Below are positions 48,401-57,184 of a stretch of 64,000 nt of DNA, one piece after another (the stretch's first letter is position 1; the number at the start of each line of letters is the position of its first letter). The stretch lies in NCBI GenBank assembly GCA_017591395.1, contig WEDG01001459.1, forward strand, positions 434,001 through 498,000. Direction: 5' to 3'. The position numbers were made by a program, and so were the translations under genes. Below the pieces are notes generated by a model that was given only the letters and a program-made list of their open reading frames with translations, was not told the DNA's origin and did not search any database. This DNA comes from Schistocephalus solidus (Eukaryota; Platyhelminthes; Cestoda; Diphyllobothriidea; Diphyllobothriidae).

Positions 48401-51400
48401 CAAGGCTAGCATATTCAGTTTTTGTATTTTAGTTCATACCGTTTGTGGAACCGAAGAAGCATATATTTGAAACGCTTTCCGGAAGTAATAGGTTTACAAT
48501 TCCTGGAAAAACTTGGGCACAACTACCCTTGCCTCATTACTCATTTAATACTTTCGAAACAACCAGATGTTAGGCATCATAACGGAAGTTTTTGGCAGTA
48601 GGCATTTACGAAATAGCGTGCAACATCGTACGCACATTTTGCTTTGAAGTTGGCTAGTTTATGTCTTTAGTGAGCGTTCTCAATTTTGACCTAGACAGTT
48701 AAGCGAAATAATTGAGCACATAAATTTTGTTCTGTTTGGCTTTGTTTATTTCTGGAACTTAGGCTAAAACTTCACTTTTCGTTGGAAAAAGAAATCCTTT
48801 CAAAACCAAACATTTTACCAATTTTTGGTCAGGGAAAAGCGTTGCATTCCCTTTTCCTTAGATATTAAATTCACATTGCCATACGATGCTCATTTCCAGA
48901 TTATAAAGCAGCTCTAAAATTTTCGAATAGTGCTATGTTCACTAATTGTTTTGTTGAACTGTTCGCATGGCGTAAAAACCAGAAAAGGTAGAGATCCTCG
49001 TGTAACTCATTATTTTGAATCATGCAACCGCGCTTTAGGAAATATTTGGGAGTGAGCGTTTTTAAAAATTATCTTCATAGAATGGACTATTAAACGGCAG
49101 AAAATAGCAACAAACAAGAAAATGCCTGTGGTAGAGGGACAAAATCTTTGTTTTTAAAATTATCTTCTGTGTTGATAAGTGAAACTAACGGCGTTGCTAT
49201 TTATCGATTACTGTATCATATTTTGATCGTACAAGACACTTTTCTGTGCTTTGAATTTGGACTTTCACTGCTACTACTTACATCTACTCCTAAGATTTGC
49301 GACTTTTTTAACTTCCGAACAGGCTTTATAGAAAACTCGGACGGATAGTACAAACTCTTGTGCGTTAGGAAGATAAAAAAGAGAAAACAAGCAACCTGCA
49401 ATTTATTTTACTTGCCTGCTCAACGTGAACATCCCAGTCGCCGCAAATTCGTCTTTTGTACAGGTATTTAGCCCTGAAAAATGGATAAAGGATATGTGGT
49501 ATAAGATTCATTGGGGAGAAATACCCAGTAAAATGACCACATATTGCTTCATTGCTTCATTGCTTCATTTTCTTGACGAAGGGGTTATACAATACACAAT
49601 TGATCATTCATTCTACGGTTACTAACTTTCAGATAAACTTATTTACTACAGGTTTGCAATTAATCTCTCAGAAAATTAAAAAGACGATCATTTTTATATC
49701 ATGGGTCATTTTTTACAAAACGTATGCAGCACAGATACATAAGGCTGATTTCTAAATCTTGTTCTCGATAACGTGATAAATCGGGTTCCGGATTATTAGG
49801 GGAAAGGCCCAGGTTTTTGAATAACAGGCATGGGGATAAATTTGGTTGATATGTGAACCTGCAATTAGCTTTTCTAGGTGTGGGCTTAGAAATATTTTGG
49901 TGAGTCATTGTGTCCAATTAAATCTCCAGTCAATTTTGTATGAACCAGCTAAAAATATTTGGACCTGTCTTTGCATATTTATGCCTTGTAAGGCTTCACT
50001 TTAGGTGATAATTACTATCTCAGGATTCTTGAAAAAATCTTTGTAATTTTCTCATTTTATATACAACTTGAAGACCCTTGCTTTCTTGTGAGAATTCAGT
50101 GGTGTAAGATAATCGTGCGGCACTACCTGTTTCATCACAGGTATGATGTTTGAGAAAGCTATTTTTGTTGTTACTATTTTCATTAGATCAGGTGATTATA
50201 TCCTTATTGCCATATTTGTCTTTTTCAGAGAGTAGAAAATTTTGAATTAAACTAAATATTAGATTTTGGCTCCGGTTAGTTTTTCTAATACTAAATAAAA
50301 TATATTATTCTAGTTTGGCTCATAGACACCTTTTATCCGTCTTTGTGTACGCATTCACCACCATTCCTCTCTCCAGCCAAACCAGACTTCATATGATAAG
50401 ACGGAGAGGCAGAGTATTTGATAAATCTGTGCAAAATTATTTTTCCAGTGGCTTTATATTCTAAGCAGAATGTAATTCACTTATTCATTACATTCACTTA
50501 AAATACACCAGAGTTGAATACGAACGTTTCCGGTAATCGCTGTCAAAAAAAGAAATAAGGGATGGTATGCATATTGCTCCTTTATCTCCCGAAGAGAAGC
50601 AAAAGCAAACGCCACGAAAAAAGGCCGCAATGAAGAAATACTATCTGCTAAACAGAAGTATTTCTCCTACCTGATATACGCTTTCGTAAAATGAGTTTTT
50701 AATTTAGTAGGATCTATGCCGCATACTTAAACCCTTTACTTATGGACTTTTGTTCAGAGAAAACATCAGAACGCAAATTCAAATTACTTGTTTCGCATCG
50801 CTTATCCAAAATTTAAGGTGTCTTGTTATTTTAACTAACCAAATGACAGAAAAATAAACTTCTTTTCTCAGCTCAATAACTTTGTGAATACCTAAAGACT
50901 TTTTCTGGCAAAAATCAGGCGTTTATATTAAGGCGTTCTTTTATATTCCGTCATTGCTTAGATTATACTGGCCACCCTGACAACTGCTGGGAGTAATTTG
51001 CGTCTTATAACAAGCAAAATTCGTTCGTTAACTGCAGTGAGAAAGCTATTTTTCCTTTTTAAAGCAGGAGAGTACTTTTATGCAGATTTAAATAATAATT
51101 CTGTAGAACAAAATTTCTACTTAAATAAACGCAAACTGCTACTCATCAAAAACGTTTTCAGGTCAAGCGCGGTAAACACTACGCTACAGTATTATAAGCG
51201 ATTAAATGGATCTGCTATCTTAGCCAACCTGAACTATTTATATATACGTTTCGCCTTACGGTAAACTTATGTAAGGACACATTTATATGCTATGGTTGAA
51301 TTCAGTAGTACTTAGATGTTATCACTTTACGTTGGGTCGTAAAATGAATTGTTAGATTCAAATCTCCTACGATTTTCTCAAAGAAATATGTCGTCGACTG

Positions 51401-52877
51401 ATACCTACAACTCTCTGGCTTGCAGTCACAAAACAAACTTTATACGTCGTTTCCGGATTTGCTTATTCGTGCATTACGACATGGTCATCGTGCCAGAAAA
51501 ATAATCTCCATAATAATTCACTAAAACAGCAAGGCCTTTACGTGGTCCACCAATCCTATTTGCGGGAGCTATCACTGGGAATCTCATACCGAGTTCCGTA
51601 AAAGACTATTTTTAGGCACGGTTTGTAAGGCACTTAATTCCTACTGTCTGCAGGGCTGTTGAAGCTCATACCTGTTGTTTAAGCGGAGATATTTTACCGA
51701 AATGGCTGGGTTGACAGCATATTCATCTGTGCCCTGTCTACCATATACACAGTCAAACGGGTGTCCAAACTTCCGAAAACGTTCCAGAAACGTAAGTAGG
51801 AGTTGACTGTTAAATTTCAATTTGGGCTTCGTAAGATCGATAACACTAAGTGGGGTTTCAGTATCCACCAGTTCTTTTGCCGCAAGAGACGTCCATCTCA
51901 CAGCCAAGTACTTGAAAATTTATTATGTGTCCTTATTTTCGCTCTTTAAATACATTTTACATTGTAAATTGTATGTCAGTCCCATTGGTTTTTCCTACTT
52001 AGGTTCGCCTCTAAAGGAATAAACAGAGAGGCTAGATGCCTTTCAATACAGTGCAGTTGAGGAGACCCGGATTGGCTGATTGTGGAGACCCACGTAGATG
52101 CTGGACTGCTGGAGTTTGCGTCTAGTACTAAGGAGATCAATCTGTCCAATGGAGTTTGTGTAAGAAATATTTAACATAGGTTATGTATTACAGCTGACCC
52201 TGGATTGTCAGAAGAAGGTCATTTTGCTCAGAGATAAAAAAATTCCACTGGCTTTGCATTCCCTTGCTCACTGAAAATAATGAAAGCTTAAGATATTCTC
52301 TCAAAGGAGATTAGTTAGATATCCCTTTAAGCTTAAAATGAAACAAGATGTGCTTACTCCTTCCAAAGTTTCAAGTTCAAATGATTTCAAACACATTAAA
52401 ATGCACTCACCAGTCTGTCGCTGGATGATCAATAACCAGCAGAATTTTATACTTTCCCCTTGGCGGTTGCAACTTGCTGTCACTAATAATGGAGTTCAGG
52501 GTTTCAGTGGAAAAAAGTTGTCGCGTCCTGGACAATTGTCCCGTTATTGTGCCCACAAAACCCAGTCCCGATGAGCCCGATCTCGTCGGTGAATTGGGAG
52601 CACTTGGGAAGCTGACACCGCCAGTTCGCCCTGTCGGGACTGCTGTTGACGGCTGTGGTGTGTGGTTACTCCTGTAGCCATCCTCACTCATCCGGCCACC
52701 GCTGCGTGCCTCGTTTGGTGGCAAGTACTGGTAGTCCCTGATGGCCTGCGTCCCCCCCGCGGCACCCATAGAGGGCTGACTTGTCTTTGCACCAACATAG
52801 CCACCGCCCGATCTTATCTCGGAACTATCCTCCTGTAGATCGGTTGATGAGAACCGGCGTTTAAGATAGCTGAGCAT
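14449..52877 (-). CDS. Syn: Synapsin gene (nine exons, 38 kb)
   Basis: Encodes a synapsin, a phosphoprotein on the cytoplasmic face of synaptic vesicles with an ATP-grasp-fold central domain C; known members tether vesicles to actin and release them on phosphorylation. Exons on the minus strand: 52877-52411, about 47618-47448, 39591-39441, 34885-34714, 31381-31246 (or from 31388), 27575-27501, 25575-25473, 23891-23782 and 15013-14449. Domain landmarks in order are MLSYLKRRFSS (domain A with an R-R-x-S kinase site), ILLVIDHPATDW, SFKPDFVLIRQ, VYNMKNKAWL, IYIQKIGNYFKAF, GSTILEKI, FGGLDMC and LLGDGQEEDR. Codon phases agree at seven of eight junctions. The product is about 660 residues. Exons 1, 3, 7 and 8 are close to the family; exons 2, 4, 5 and 6 are much more diverged. 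Exon 2 has an apparent frameshift and no clear acceptor. A divergent paralogue or a damaged copy is possible. Introns of 1.6-8.8 kb carry most of the window's repeats. Confidence 0.85.
16750..20000 (-). mobile_element. Decayed CR1/Jockey-like LINE
   Basis: Stop-riddled minus-strand remains in the correct order. Endonuclease traces: LLNAKA (about 19880), LPGFQLFHRDRKK followed by SGGGEATFV in a shifted frame (about 18950-18890), LIIGEFNTP where GDFN is expected (about 18680), and MVNCLSPLGQSERVVLTCN (about 18480-18550). Reverse-transcriptase traces: ENGFRSDKCCHTNLFF (about 17550-17600), SGVPQASVFGPLFF (about 17290-17335) and VILFAEDLQW, where FADD is expected (about 17220-17250). After the palm come DLRFWIASSRKPTLNCVKV and LIKQVFTGFD (16880-17020). 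The order and spacing fit a CR1-type ORF2. It is ancient and inactive; the ends are estimates. Confidence 0.8.
21962..22011. repeat. (TA)n microsatellite
   Basis: Uninterrupted TA run of 25 units at the left edge of the SINE cluster. A second run at 23072-23091 closes the other edge. Confidence 0.98.
22022..22440 (-). repeat. SINE family A cluster, three minus-strand copies
   Basis: One nearly complete copy (22022-22247) and two shorter ones (22258-22378 and 22379-22440) lie head to tail. Each has GACTGGAATGGCCATTTCTG, TTAGCCGTCATC and, in the first two, a tRNA-like head whose B box reads GGCTCGAACTCACGA on this strand. The three are closely similar, so recent. Confidence 0.85.
22455..23065 (+). 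repeat. SINE family A, two tandem plus-strand copies
   Basis: Units of about 310 bp (22463-22750 and 22781-23062). Each runs: GAGAGTTAG box, ACGAGTGAGTCC, GTAACCGATCGG, AATATTCCCGATCG, AACCGGCAAGACAA, then a tRNA-like head (A box GCAGTGGGTAGAGCGCTGG, B box GTGAGTTCGAGGCTC), then GGGGTTGGGTATGGCTGG, AAGCCAGAAATGG and CAGTCTCCCTTGTCTT. The RNA polymerase III type A and B boxes support a tRNA-derived SINE. The copies face the minus-strand cluster to form a large palindrome. Confidence 0.87.
23072..23091. repeat. (TA)n microsatellite
   Basis: Ten TA units immediately after the last SINE copy (GTTATTCTG then TA run). Confidence 0.97.
23782..23891 (-). CDS. Syn: Synapsin exon 8
   Basis: Acceptor GGTTCGTTTCAG, donor GC/GTGCGT. 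It encodes VFGSEFTLLGDGQEEDR, then MRIAELVLQKMEELLRAP. This is the end of domain C, where the family has an [A/P]LIGD.QEEDR.qI..LV..kM pattern. It starts in phase 0 and ends with two bases of a codon, which exon 9 completes. Confidence 0.86.
23892..25472 (-). other. Synapsin intron 7
   Basis: 1.6 kb. 24000-24430 is somewhat GC-richer, with blocks such as GACGCTTTCGACCAACC that recall Penelope 3' flanks, but nothing can be read as protein. The rest is unremarkable. Confidence 0.5.
25473..25575 (-). CDS. Syn: Synapsin exon 7
   Basis: Acceptor ATTCTTATCCTTATCAG, donor GGAT/GTCAGT. It encodes FAMWINEVSSLFGGLDMCSI followed by KVVQDTNGEYFIQD. This corresponds to the W(V/I)....S.[IL]FGG[LM]..C segment and the following strand of synapsin domain C. 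Its first base completes the AA left by exon 6 (Lys), and it ends in phase 0 for exon 8. Confidence 0.88.
25576..27500 (-). other. Synapsin intron 6
   Basis: 1.9 kb, no recognisable element. It includes a pyrimidine-rich stretch near 26510-26620 on the plus strand. Confidence 0.5.
27501..27575 (-). CDS. Syn: Synapsin exon 6
   Basis: A 75-bp exon. Acceptor CATTTTCTTTCAG, donor AGCAA/GTGTGT. In the phase set by its neighbours it encodes RKPMVNSSLSSPGSTILEKI, then PLTSK. This aligns with the R.s..GNWKTN.GSAMLEQI segment of domain C; GS-[AT]-[MI]-LE-[QK]-I is kept, but the GNWKTN core is not. It joins exon 5 (GT+G, Val) and exon 7 (AA+G, Lys) in phase. Confidence 0.75.
29340..29540 (+). repeat. 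Degenerate telomere-like tract
   Basis: About 200 bp of diverged CCCTAA-type units, for example TAACCCTGAC, TTACCCTAAATG, AAACCCTACAG, CGTAACCCTAAAC, TTAACCCTAAACG and CTCTAACCCAC. Spacing is irregular, around six bases, typical of an eroded interstitial telomeric or telomere-related satellite. Confidence 0.7.
29919..30426. other. Two overlapping unrecognised ORFs in a GC-richer block
   Basis: A 166-codon frame on the minus strand (29919-30419) and a 103-codon frame on the plus strand (30115-30426) overlap. The block is visibly richer in GC than its surroundings. Neither product matches a family I know; the plus product is Lys-rich, the minus product mixed. It may be a decayed mobile element or processed gene fragment inside synapsin intron 5, or chance. 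No splice signals clearly frame either ORF. Confidence 0.25.
31246..31381 (-). CDS. Syn: Synapsin exon 5
   Basis: Encodes ENVSLFQSLMNL, then TTQRYATTEACLNTVC and DIYIQKIGNYFKAF. This matches the domain-C stretch D.Q..FQD......YATAEPFID.K[FY].V.[IV]QKIG..YKA[YF]. Donor TTTGT/GTGAGT. Two acceptors are possible: CAAATGACAG, giving a start at 31388 (VQAENV), or GGTTCAAG, giving 31381. The second agrees in phase with exon 4 as drawn; the first has the better alignment to the family. It ends with GT of a Val codon completed by exon 6. Confidence 0.8.
33440..34110 (+). mobile_element. 5'-truncated Penelope-like element
   Basis: Contains the C-terminal part of a Penelope-like retroelement: the RT-nuclease linker LPNIYGSW, IVHKPTTTLRTQL, and the GIY-YIG nuclease. 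No reverse transcriptase is found upstream. The 3' flank (TCTGACGACGAAATGGGGC near 34055) is followed by AT-rich sequence and a (TA)n run. It lies antisense to synapsin, within intron 4. Confidence 0.85.
33467..33958 (+). CDS. Penelope-like element C-terminal GIY-YIG endonuclease (partial)
   Basis: An uninterrupted 163-codon frame. Residues 1-45 carry the linker with HKPTTTLRTQLVHP. The GIY-YIG domain starts at about residue 54 as VVYKIQCISC, then AVYCGQTGKSLSTRLHEHQ (the YIG tyrosine, the catalytic Arg region and the R..EH motif), LSHVAMH, HLFAWEDT, and GREFLEAMHSNEACINR with the putative catalytic Glu. The Cys pair in the C..C motif fits the family. In Penelope-like elements this nuclease nicks target DNA to prime reverse transcription. 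The frame is open, but the element is truncated, so it is probably not autonomous. The ATG at 33467 is only the first Met, not a known start. Confidence 0.85.
   Translation: MLGLPNIYGSWVLINQLKDSSRNTPIQIVHKPTTTLRTQLVHPQNRVGYSNRKEVVYKIQCISCDAVYCGQTGKSLSTRLHEHQLAVRKRDPLSHVAMHTLNTGHLFAWEDTHNVGACPTRKGREFLEAMHSNEACINRHIDLDANHKFFKVKLRQKQPLSTG
34163..34223. repeat. (TA)n microsatellite
   Basis: About 30 TA units just downstream of the Penelope-like fragment. Confidence 0.98.
34714..34885 (-). CDS. Syn: Synapsin exon 4 (diverged)
   Basis: Acceptor GCCTTTGTCTCTGAG, donor GAGT/GTAAGT. It starts in phase 0 after exon 3 and encodes KFLLFDRRRLAILLTTTLIH, then TSSEHCLASWNMAGWGSKRG and LSGTINTKV. This parallels the domain-C order W[VL]f..l...+RLG...PLI.QTf......l...PVV.K.GH..SG.GK.kV, but several conserved residues are absent, including the lysine before the Gly-rich ATP-binding loop (Asn here). 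The assignment rests on position, start phase and spaced similarity; chance cannot be excluded. Confidence 0.52.
35811..35935 (-). repeat. SINE family B copy (tRNA-derived)
   Basis: On the minus strand it begins GGGGCCTTATAGCTCAGTTGG (A box TAGCTCAGTTGG) and contains GGGTTCGAATGCC (B box), then GCTTTTCACAAGTGGGTC-like tail sequence reading TTTTCACAAGTGGGTCA. A cloverleaf is only partly formed: the T-stem has four of five pairs, the D-stem is imperfect and the anticodon stem poor. So it is a tRNA-derived repeat, not a functional tRNA. It shares no body with family A. Confidence 0.75.
36112..36240 (-). repeat. SINE family B copy (tRNA-derived)
   Basis: Second copy, same orientation, 175 bp away: GTCCTTGTAGTTCAGTTGGC, GCGTTCGAATGCC, then the shared tail TTTTCACAAGTGGGTCG. 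The middle (anticodon-arm region) differs most between the two copies. Confidence 0.75.
39441..39591 (-). CDS. Syn: Synapsin exon 3
   Basis: Acceptor region AACGTCATTAAG, donor CTG/GTAAGT. It encodes SFKPDFVLIRQ, the most conserved synapsin signature, then GLSATPQHYENILTGLFFGG, VPCINSTEAVYNMKNKAWL. This aligns with RS[FL]+PDFVLIRQ......yR....GL.yGG[IV]PS[IV]NS..S[IV]Y.f.dKPW[VL]. The first G completes a codon whose first two bases (CA) come from exon 2. It ends in phase 0. Confidence 0.92.
41745..41875 (+). repeat. Degenerate telomere-like tract
   Basis: CCCTTACCCTAACATTAACC, ACAAACCCTG, TTTAACCCCAACCCCAA, CTAAAGCTAACC and AAACCCTAAACCTTAAGG: diverged CCCTAA-type units in the same orientation as the 29.4-kb tract. 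Confidence 0.65.
45295..45645 (-). repeat. SINE family A copy split by (TAG)n expansion
   Basis: The minus-strand copy begins at 45300 (CTTAATCGTCCCGCTCTGCC, then CCCCGCCTGCAGCC, GCTATTAGTAG). It is interrupted by the microsatellite at 45390-45515, then resumes GCCGAAAAAGACGAGGGAG, GGCCATTTCTTGCTCATTAG, CAGCCAGCCATACGC, ending in the tRNA-like head GGCTCGAACCCGTGACC. The split falls at the copy's own ACTACTAG motif. Confidence 0.8.
45390..45515. repeat. (GTA/TAG)n microsatellite
   Basis: About 40 GTA units with rare interruptions (GTTGTA, GTATTAGTGG). It lies inside a SINE copy. Confidence 0.97.
45646..46285 (+). repeat. SINE family A, plus-strand copies
   Basis: First a partial copy (45646-45735: CACCTGGGGTTGGTTATGACC, AAGCCAGAAATGGCCATTCC), abutting the minus-strand copy to form a palindrome. 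Then from 45890 come CTACTACTGGCCGCTGTGCG, CGGGGCTCGAGAATGAGCC, GGGACGAGTGAG, a tRNA-like head (GCAGCTCAATGGTTAGAGCG, GGTTCGATCC at 46035-46080) and a second body to 46285. The head here has a near-consensus B box. Confidence 0.8.
47448..47618 (-). CDS. Syn: Synapsin exon 2 (frameshifted, 5' edge unresolved)
   Basis: In one frame it encodes AHEYFEDRRMHDWHIE, matching the domain-C start W.KYF.GRR.HG...I. After a GGG run at 47569-47571 the match continues one frame over as VDTMYECFTRLLH, then GKCNSYIKF and LALQNFVERYQ, matching RVEQAEF... and the approach to SFKPDF. One base too many in the GGG would explain the shift. Donor ATCA/GTAACT joins exon 3 in phase (CA+G). No AG acceptor fits upstream in the phase required by exon 1; the only good one, TCAATGTGGCCAG at 47658, runs into a stop. 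It is either a sequence error or a damaged exon. Confidence 0.5.
47619..52410 (-). other. Synapsin intron 1
   Basis: 4.8 kb. An 88-codon minus-strand frame at 51641-51907 lies where domain-C coding might be expected, but does not fit the family or the phase. No repeat recognised. Confidence 0.45.
52411..52877 (-). CDS. Syn: Synapsin exon 1 (domains A, B and start of C)
   Basis: The ATG at 52877 is preceded by an in-frame TAA 27 bases upstream, so this Met is the likely start. Residues 1-12, MLSYLKRRFSST, match domain A, with an R-R-x-S site of the type phosphorylated by PKA and CaM kinase I in known synapsins. Residues 13-110 are Gly-, Ser- and Pro-rich (domain B-like), with further R-x-x-S sites. 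TGQLSRTRQLFSTETLNSII may be the helical end of B. KYKILLVIDHPATDW opens domain C. Donor ACTG/GTGAGT splits the Trp codon (TG+G). Confidence 0.88.
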
Positions 52878-53240
52878 CCGAAAGTGGGCCTTGGCGTGAT
52901 CTTAGAGATACGCACAGAGAGATGTATGTAGGAAGAGTTGTACAGGAGCAGCGCCCGTTCCTACGCAGGCACGTGAATCTGTCTGTGGTCACAAAGCAAT
53001 CTCCGCTGGGAGTGGAGGAGAGCATCGGGAGGCTGCCTATCGATCCCTCGGACAGAGTACGGCACGCCGACTTTGGTGCGTGTGCACGCGCGCCGTGCGC
53101 AAGTAAATGAGGAGCAGACTGCAGCCGTCCTCTGTCGCACGAGGCATGCTGCATTCGGACAACCAATGCGCGAGCAGAAATGACGTATCGGGAGAGAAGG
53201 AAAAGTGGGGCAAGAATACGATCAGTCTGATGTTACAGTG
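52878..53240 (-). promoter_or_regulatory. GC-rich 5' flank / 5' UTR of synapsin
   Basis: Distinctly GC- and CpG-rich compared with the window (for example GCGTGTGCACGCGCGCCGTGC near 53080), as at a promoter or 5' UTR. A TGACGTA half-site resembling a CRE lies near 53180. No TATA box is evident at a fixed distance. The 101-codon minus-strand frame here (52861-53166) is out of frame with synapsin and probably only reflects the GC content. Transcription start is not determined. Confidence 0.5.
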
Positions 53241-56200
53241 ACGGCGATGGTGAGCAGAGGGAGATTAATTCTGTAACAGTGGCTCTTTATTCACGCTGTT
53301 ATTAATCTAAAAGTCGTCCTACCTTTCGGGAAAACATGCCTACCAGAGAAATTTCGGCAATTTCTCTCGATGTTCACAACTCAAAAAATGGTAAAGCGTT
53401 GTTGTTATAAATAAGACAGATAAATTACGTCTGCGTCGTGGTCATCATCAGCAATGGGTCGACTACAGACAAATATTAAACAACTTGAATAGTTATTTTG
53501 AAAAATGAATATTGTAAAAACATTATAAGATTTGCCATTAAATACGTTCGAAAGTATAAATGATTTGCGAGAATCCGTTAGATATTTCGAAATTCCACCC
53601 GCACCTTGAAGGTCAGTTCGCATGTTAAGTAAAAGAGAGCATAAAAAGAAATATGAATAAAATATTCCTCGGGACGAAACGCAAAACCAGTTGATGCATT
53701 TATATATAAAAAAGCGGTTTTTACGTAATTTCTTAAGGTCAAATGCCTTGTGAATCAAAATAATAGCCAAAAAATCCATCTGCTAAGTTTTACTTTTTCA
53801 ACATTTTTTAAAATTATCATTATAAAAACAGAAGATTGGTGATCTTTAAACTTATAGGTTAACAAGATTCCTATCAACAAAATTTCCATCAGTTCGAAAT
53901 ACTTATTGTGTGCGTTAAAGCCCAATGCTTTGCATAGGCTTTAAACGATCGTTGGCCAAATAAGTTTTCCAAACGTAAAAAACAAAATCAAGAGGCATTC
54001 CTATTTCAAATTTTGCAAGAGACCCAAACTTCCTTAATAAGGTCCACCGAGATCTTAATGACACGCTGAACATCATCATGTTACAGGTTAGAAGCATGAT
54101 GCAACTTGCAGAAACAAATTTAGTTACATTTACGAAACATCTCAAAAATTACCGTTTTTCTTAAGAACAAAACTGACTTAATGTAAAAGTTTGCAATAGC
54201 CCCAATTTTAGCTGTTACCATAAGAGGCATTTCCGTAGATAAAGGTTGAAGACGAGAGCTTGTTTTTCAAACTACCATGCTAACGAGATTCATTTCATCA
54301 TACTACTCAGTTCTTATAAACCACCTAAAACTTACTTCTAGTACGAAGGGGAATTTAAAAGCCATTTGAGCTTAATCATGGACCTTAATCACATGCACAA
54401 AACAGCAGCTGTAAGCCTCTGGAGTTTCGGATGAAGTACTTTGAATAAATGATGGAAATACTTTATCTTCTGACAGTACATAAAATGTTTTTTTAAAAAA
54501 CAGCTTGTTCCTTCTGATTCATCTAAAGCTGCGATGCATAAGCATCGAACTTTCCTCACAGCCAGGTTTAAATCATACGCTTTTAAAGCACTACTACAAA
54601 ACTCTTCTAACGCTTTCTTAGTCATTGTTTCCTTTACACTCTCATTCGCAGTTTCAAACAGGGGACCATGTTCATTTAGGGGTTCTGGATATGAAAAGTA
54701 GAATACATGGGTTTTTATACTTCAAAATATGGCTGCACAAACCAATATTTGTTTACCGATACTTTCGTCAAACTGTGTTCTTTTCAGCTACACTTCACAC
54801 CCGGCATTTTCAAGTTAATTGAGCATCCCTTTGCCATTGATTGGTTTCAATTGAAAAATTAATAACTTTGCGAGTTTTTATTTAGACAGTATGCTCAGCA
54901 GTTGGTCTAAGAGTAAACCTCTTTTCGGTCTGACCATAATGGTCAAGAATTTCAGTTCGGTACTTTTCGGACCACCACATAAAAATTGGATCGTAAAGGA
55001 AAAAACAGGAAAAAATGTTCACGATTATTCATAATTAGGTGGCGCGTGTGATATGTCAGACTCAAATTTTGAGCACTAGCGATCACTGCAGGGCTAGTTG
55101 AATCTCGGCGAGCAGTTTAAACTTGCACTTGATGAGGTGAATTTTAATTGATGATCACGATTGAAGTAAGCCTGTCTTTGGCTTTGTCTGCTTACGAAGA
55201 CATTTCCGCCTGTTTTTGGAAGGTTAATCAATATTATTGTTCCATGAGCAGTCTAAAGTATATGCAGCATTCTCCTTATGGTTGAACACTATGCGCAATT
55301 TGCATTTAACCGCCAAACATGACCTTAAATAGTCAGTATAATTACCGTATACAACGCAACATTCAGATCTGTAAGAGATGCAAGCGGGGATTTCTTTTGG
55401 GTGAGTTAGTTCACTGCTTTCGACATTCAATCGCTACTAGTATGCTTTTCGATCGGTATTCATTGAAGAGTAACAAAATTTGCAAAATTATAGAAGGCCG
55501 GACAAATTAGAAAAACTGTCTCCAAGGTACCTTCCAAAATACATAATTTAAAAACAGCACGTAGAAGTAAAAAGAGGAAATTAAAGCACACTCCTTCCTC
55601 TTTATTGAAAGGCTTTCTGAATTGGGTGAATTAATCGAAAGTTCTGTCACAGCAGAGCAGGGATGGAAATGAAGCAGGGCAAAAACTCTCATCAGATCCA
55701 TTGCTGGAAGGCGGGCATGGATAAATTGAGGAGATTTACCATTCTCAAGAACCTGAATGCTAAAAAATCTGATTTGCCGTTTCTCCTATTTTCTGAAACT
55801 TCAGTCTCCTGGCTGTATGCATTTATTGTAAAGATAATCTGACATTCCCGTATTCAATTAAGAAGGTACCATATAGTGTTCATAAACTAAACGATGTAAG
55901 TGTATTATTTTGGATATTTCATGAGAAACATTACTGAACAAACCTATACGATGCTATTTAAATTAAGAATTTATGGTTTAAAATCTAATAATTTAAACCT
56001 TTAAAAAACCTAAATATACACTTCTTTTGCGCACAAAATAAAAAGAGGATGGCATTTGCCACGAACTAGGTAGAAAAAAGATATTGGCTTATAAGGACAT
56101 CGAAAAGAAATAGCAAAAATATGTATCAAAACTATAAATAATTTTTACCGCGTGTGGTTTTGGCAGGCGACTGGAAAAATGTGCATGCGAAAGTCGGCAC

Positions 56201-56465
56201 ACTGGCACGTCCGAAATATCTTTGGATAACGCTGAAAAGAAAGGAATATTACAACTCCACTTAAGTAATCCTTCCTAAAAAAGTAAACCATCGTGTTTTT
56301 ACATGGTTTCGCTAAAATTCTGAAATACAGATTAACTCGCCAGATCAAAAATTTACGAAACCTTTTTCTTCGTGAGGTTTCAAACAAGTTTTAGTAGTCT
56401 TTCTTTATAAATGACTGGAACACTTCGATGCGTTAAATTTAACTTTTCCCTTGCTATATTGATGA

Positions 56466-56468
<3 letters not shown>
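53241..56468. other. No gene recognised
   Basis: Upstream of synapsin. AT-rich, with open frames up to 124 codons (53405-53779, minus) of hydrophobic, low-information composition, within chance expectation. Confidence 0.5.

Positions 56469-56523
<55 letters not shown>
56469..56523. repeat. (TA)n microsatellite
   Basis: About 27 uninterrupted TA units. Confidence 0.98.
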
Positions 56524-56525
<2 letters not shown>

Positions 56526-56914
56526 AATGATTTACTATACTCTATGCCGCTACATGACGTAACTGCGAGGGGTTCGGTTGAACAGTGGGTCCGCCAACGT
56601 TCCTTGTTTGCTTTCTGCTATTTGCTCTTATTTTCAAATTTAAGCTTGAAATAGAATTAAATGCTTCGGGGTTAAAGTTTTCAGGTTTGGTCCGAAAGTT
56701 GATATACATTTTTTAAATGAATTCCATTAGCTCCAATAGAATACCCGCATAATAGGAACAAGCTGCTTATGGATAAAAACATCCAAGTTCGAAGACAAGG
56801 TTATCCAAACCTGGGCTAGGGTGCTGATCGCTAACGTCGCCTTATAAACCAGAAATGTCCTCCCTGGTCTTTCTCGATACTCCTACTTGCACATAATTTT
56901 TACAATGGAGTACT

Positions 56915-57010
56915 ATCAGAGACGAGCGGACTGGAATAGCCATTTCAGGCCTATTAGTCGTCATCAGCCAATCCTAACCAATCCCAGGCTTGGAGCACGT
57001 GAGATTGTAA
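56915..57010 (-). repeat. SINE family A fragment
   Basis: CGGACTGGAATAGCCATTTC, GCCTATTAGTCGTCATCAGCC and ACCAATCCCAGGC: the minus-strand body, diverged, without a readable head. It faces the plus copy at 57185. Confidence 0.75.
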
Positions 57011-57184
57011 TCCAAGGTCTATGGTCATTGGGTGGAACGTTCTAGGATTGAGTCAAGTGCACGTTTTCTTGTATTTTATCATCGGATATATTTATTATGA
57101 TAGAATGGCACTCATCAATAAGAGTAGGGGACATGCCTGTCCAATTATGTCTTGGAGCTCAATCTAGAGCCTTCGCAGGTAGTT

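Noticed and set aside
51641..51907. 88-codon minus-strand frame in synapsin intron 1, considered as exon 2
   Set aside because: No synapsin motif can be aligned, and the only acceptor in the right place gives a stop in the phase required by exon 1. 47448-47618 fits far better.
14449..52877. Nested TIMP gene in a synapsin intron, as in vertebrates and flies
   Set aside because: I looked on the plus strand for a Cys-rich TIMP-like exon and saw none. Absence is tentative because short exons could be missed.
52861..53166. 101-codon ORF upstream of synapsin
   Set aside because: Out of frame with the synapsin start and explained by GC-rich 5' flank; no recognisable motif.
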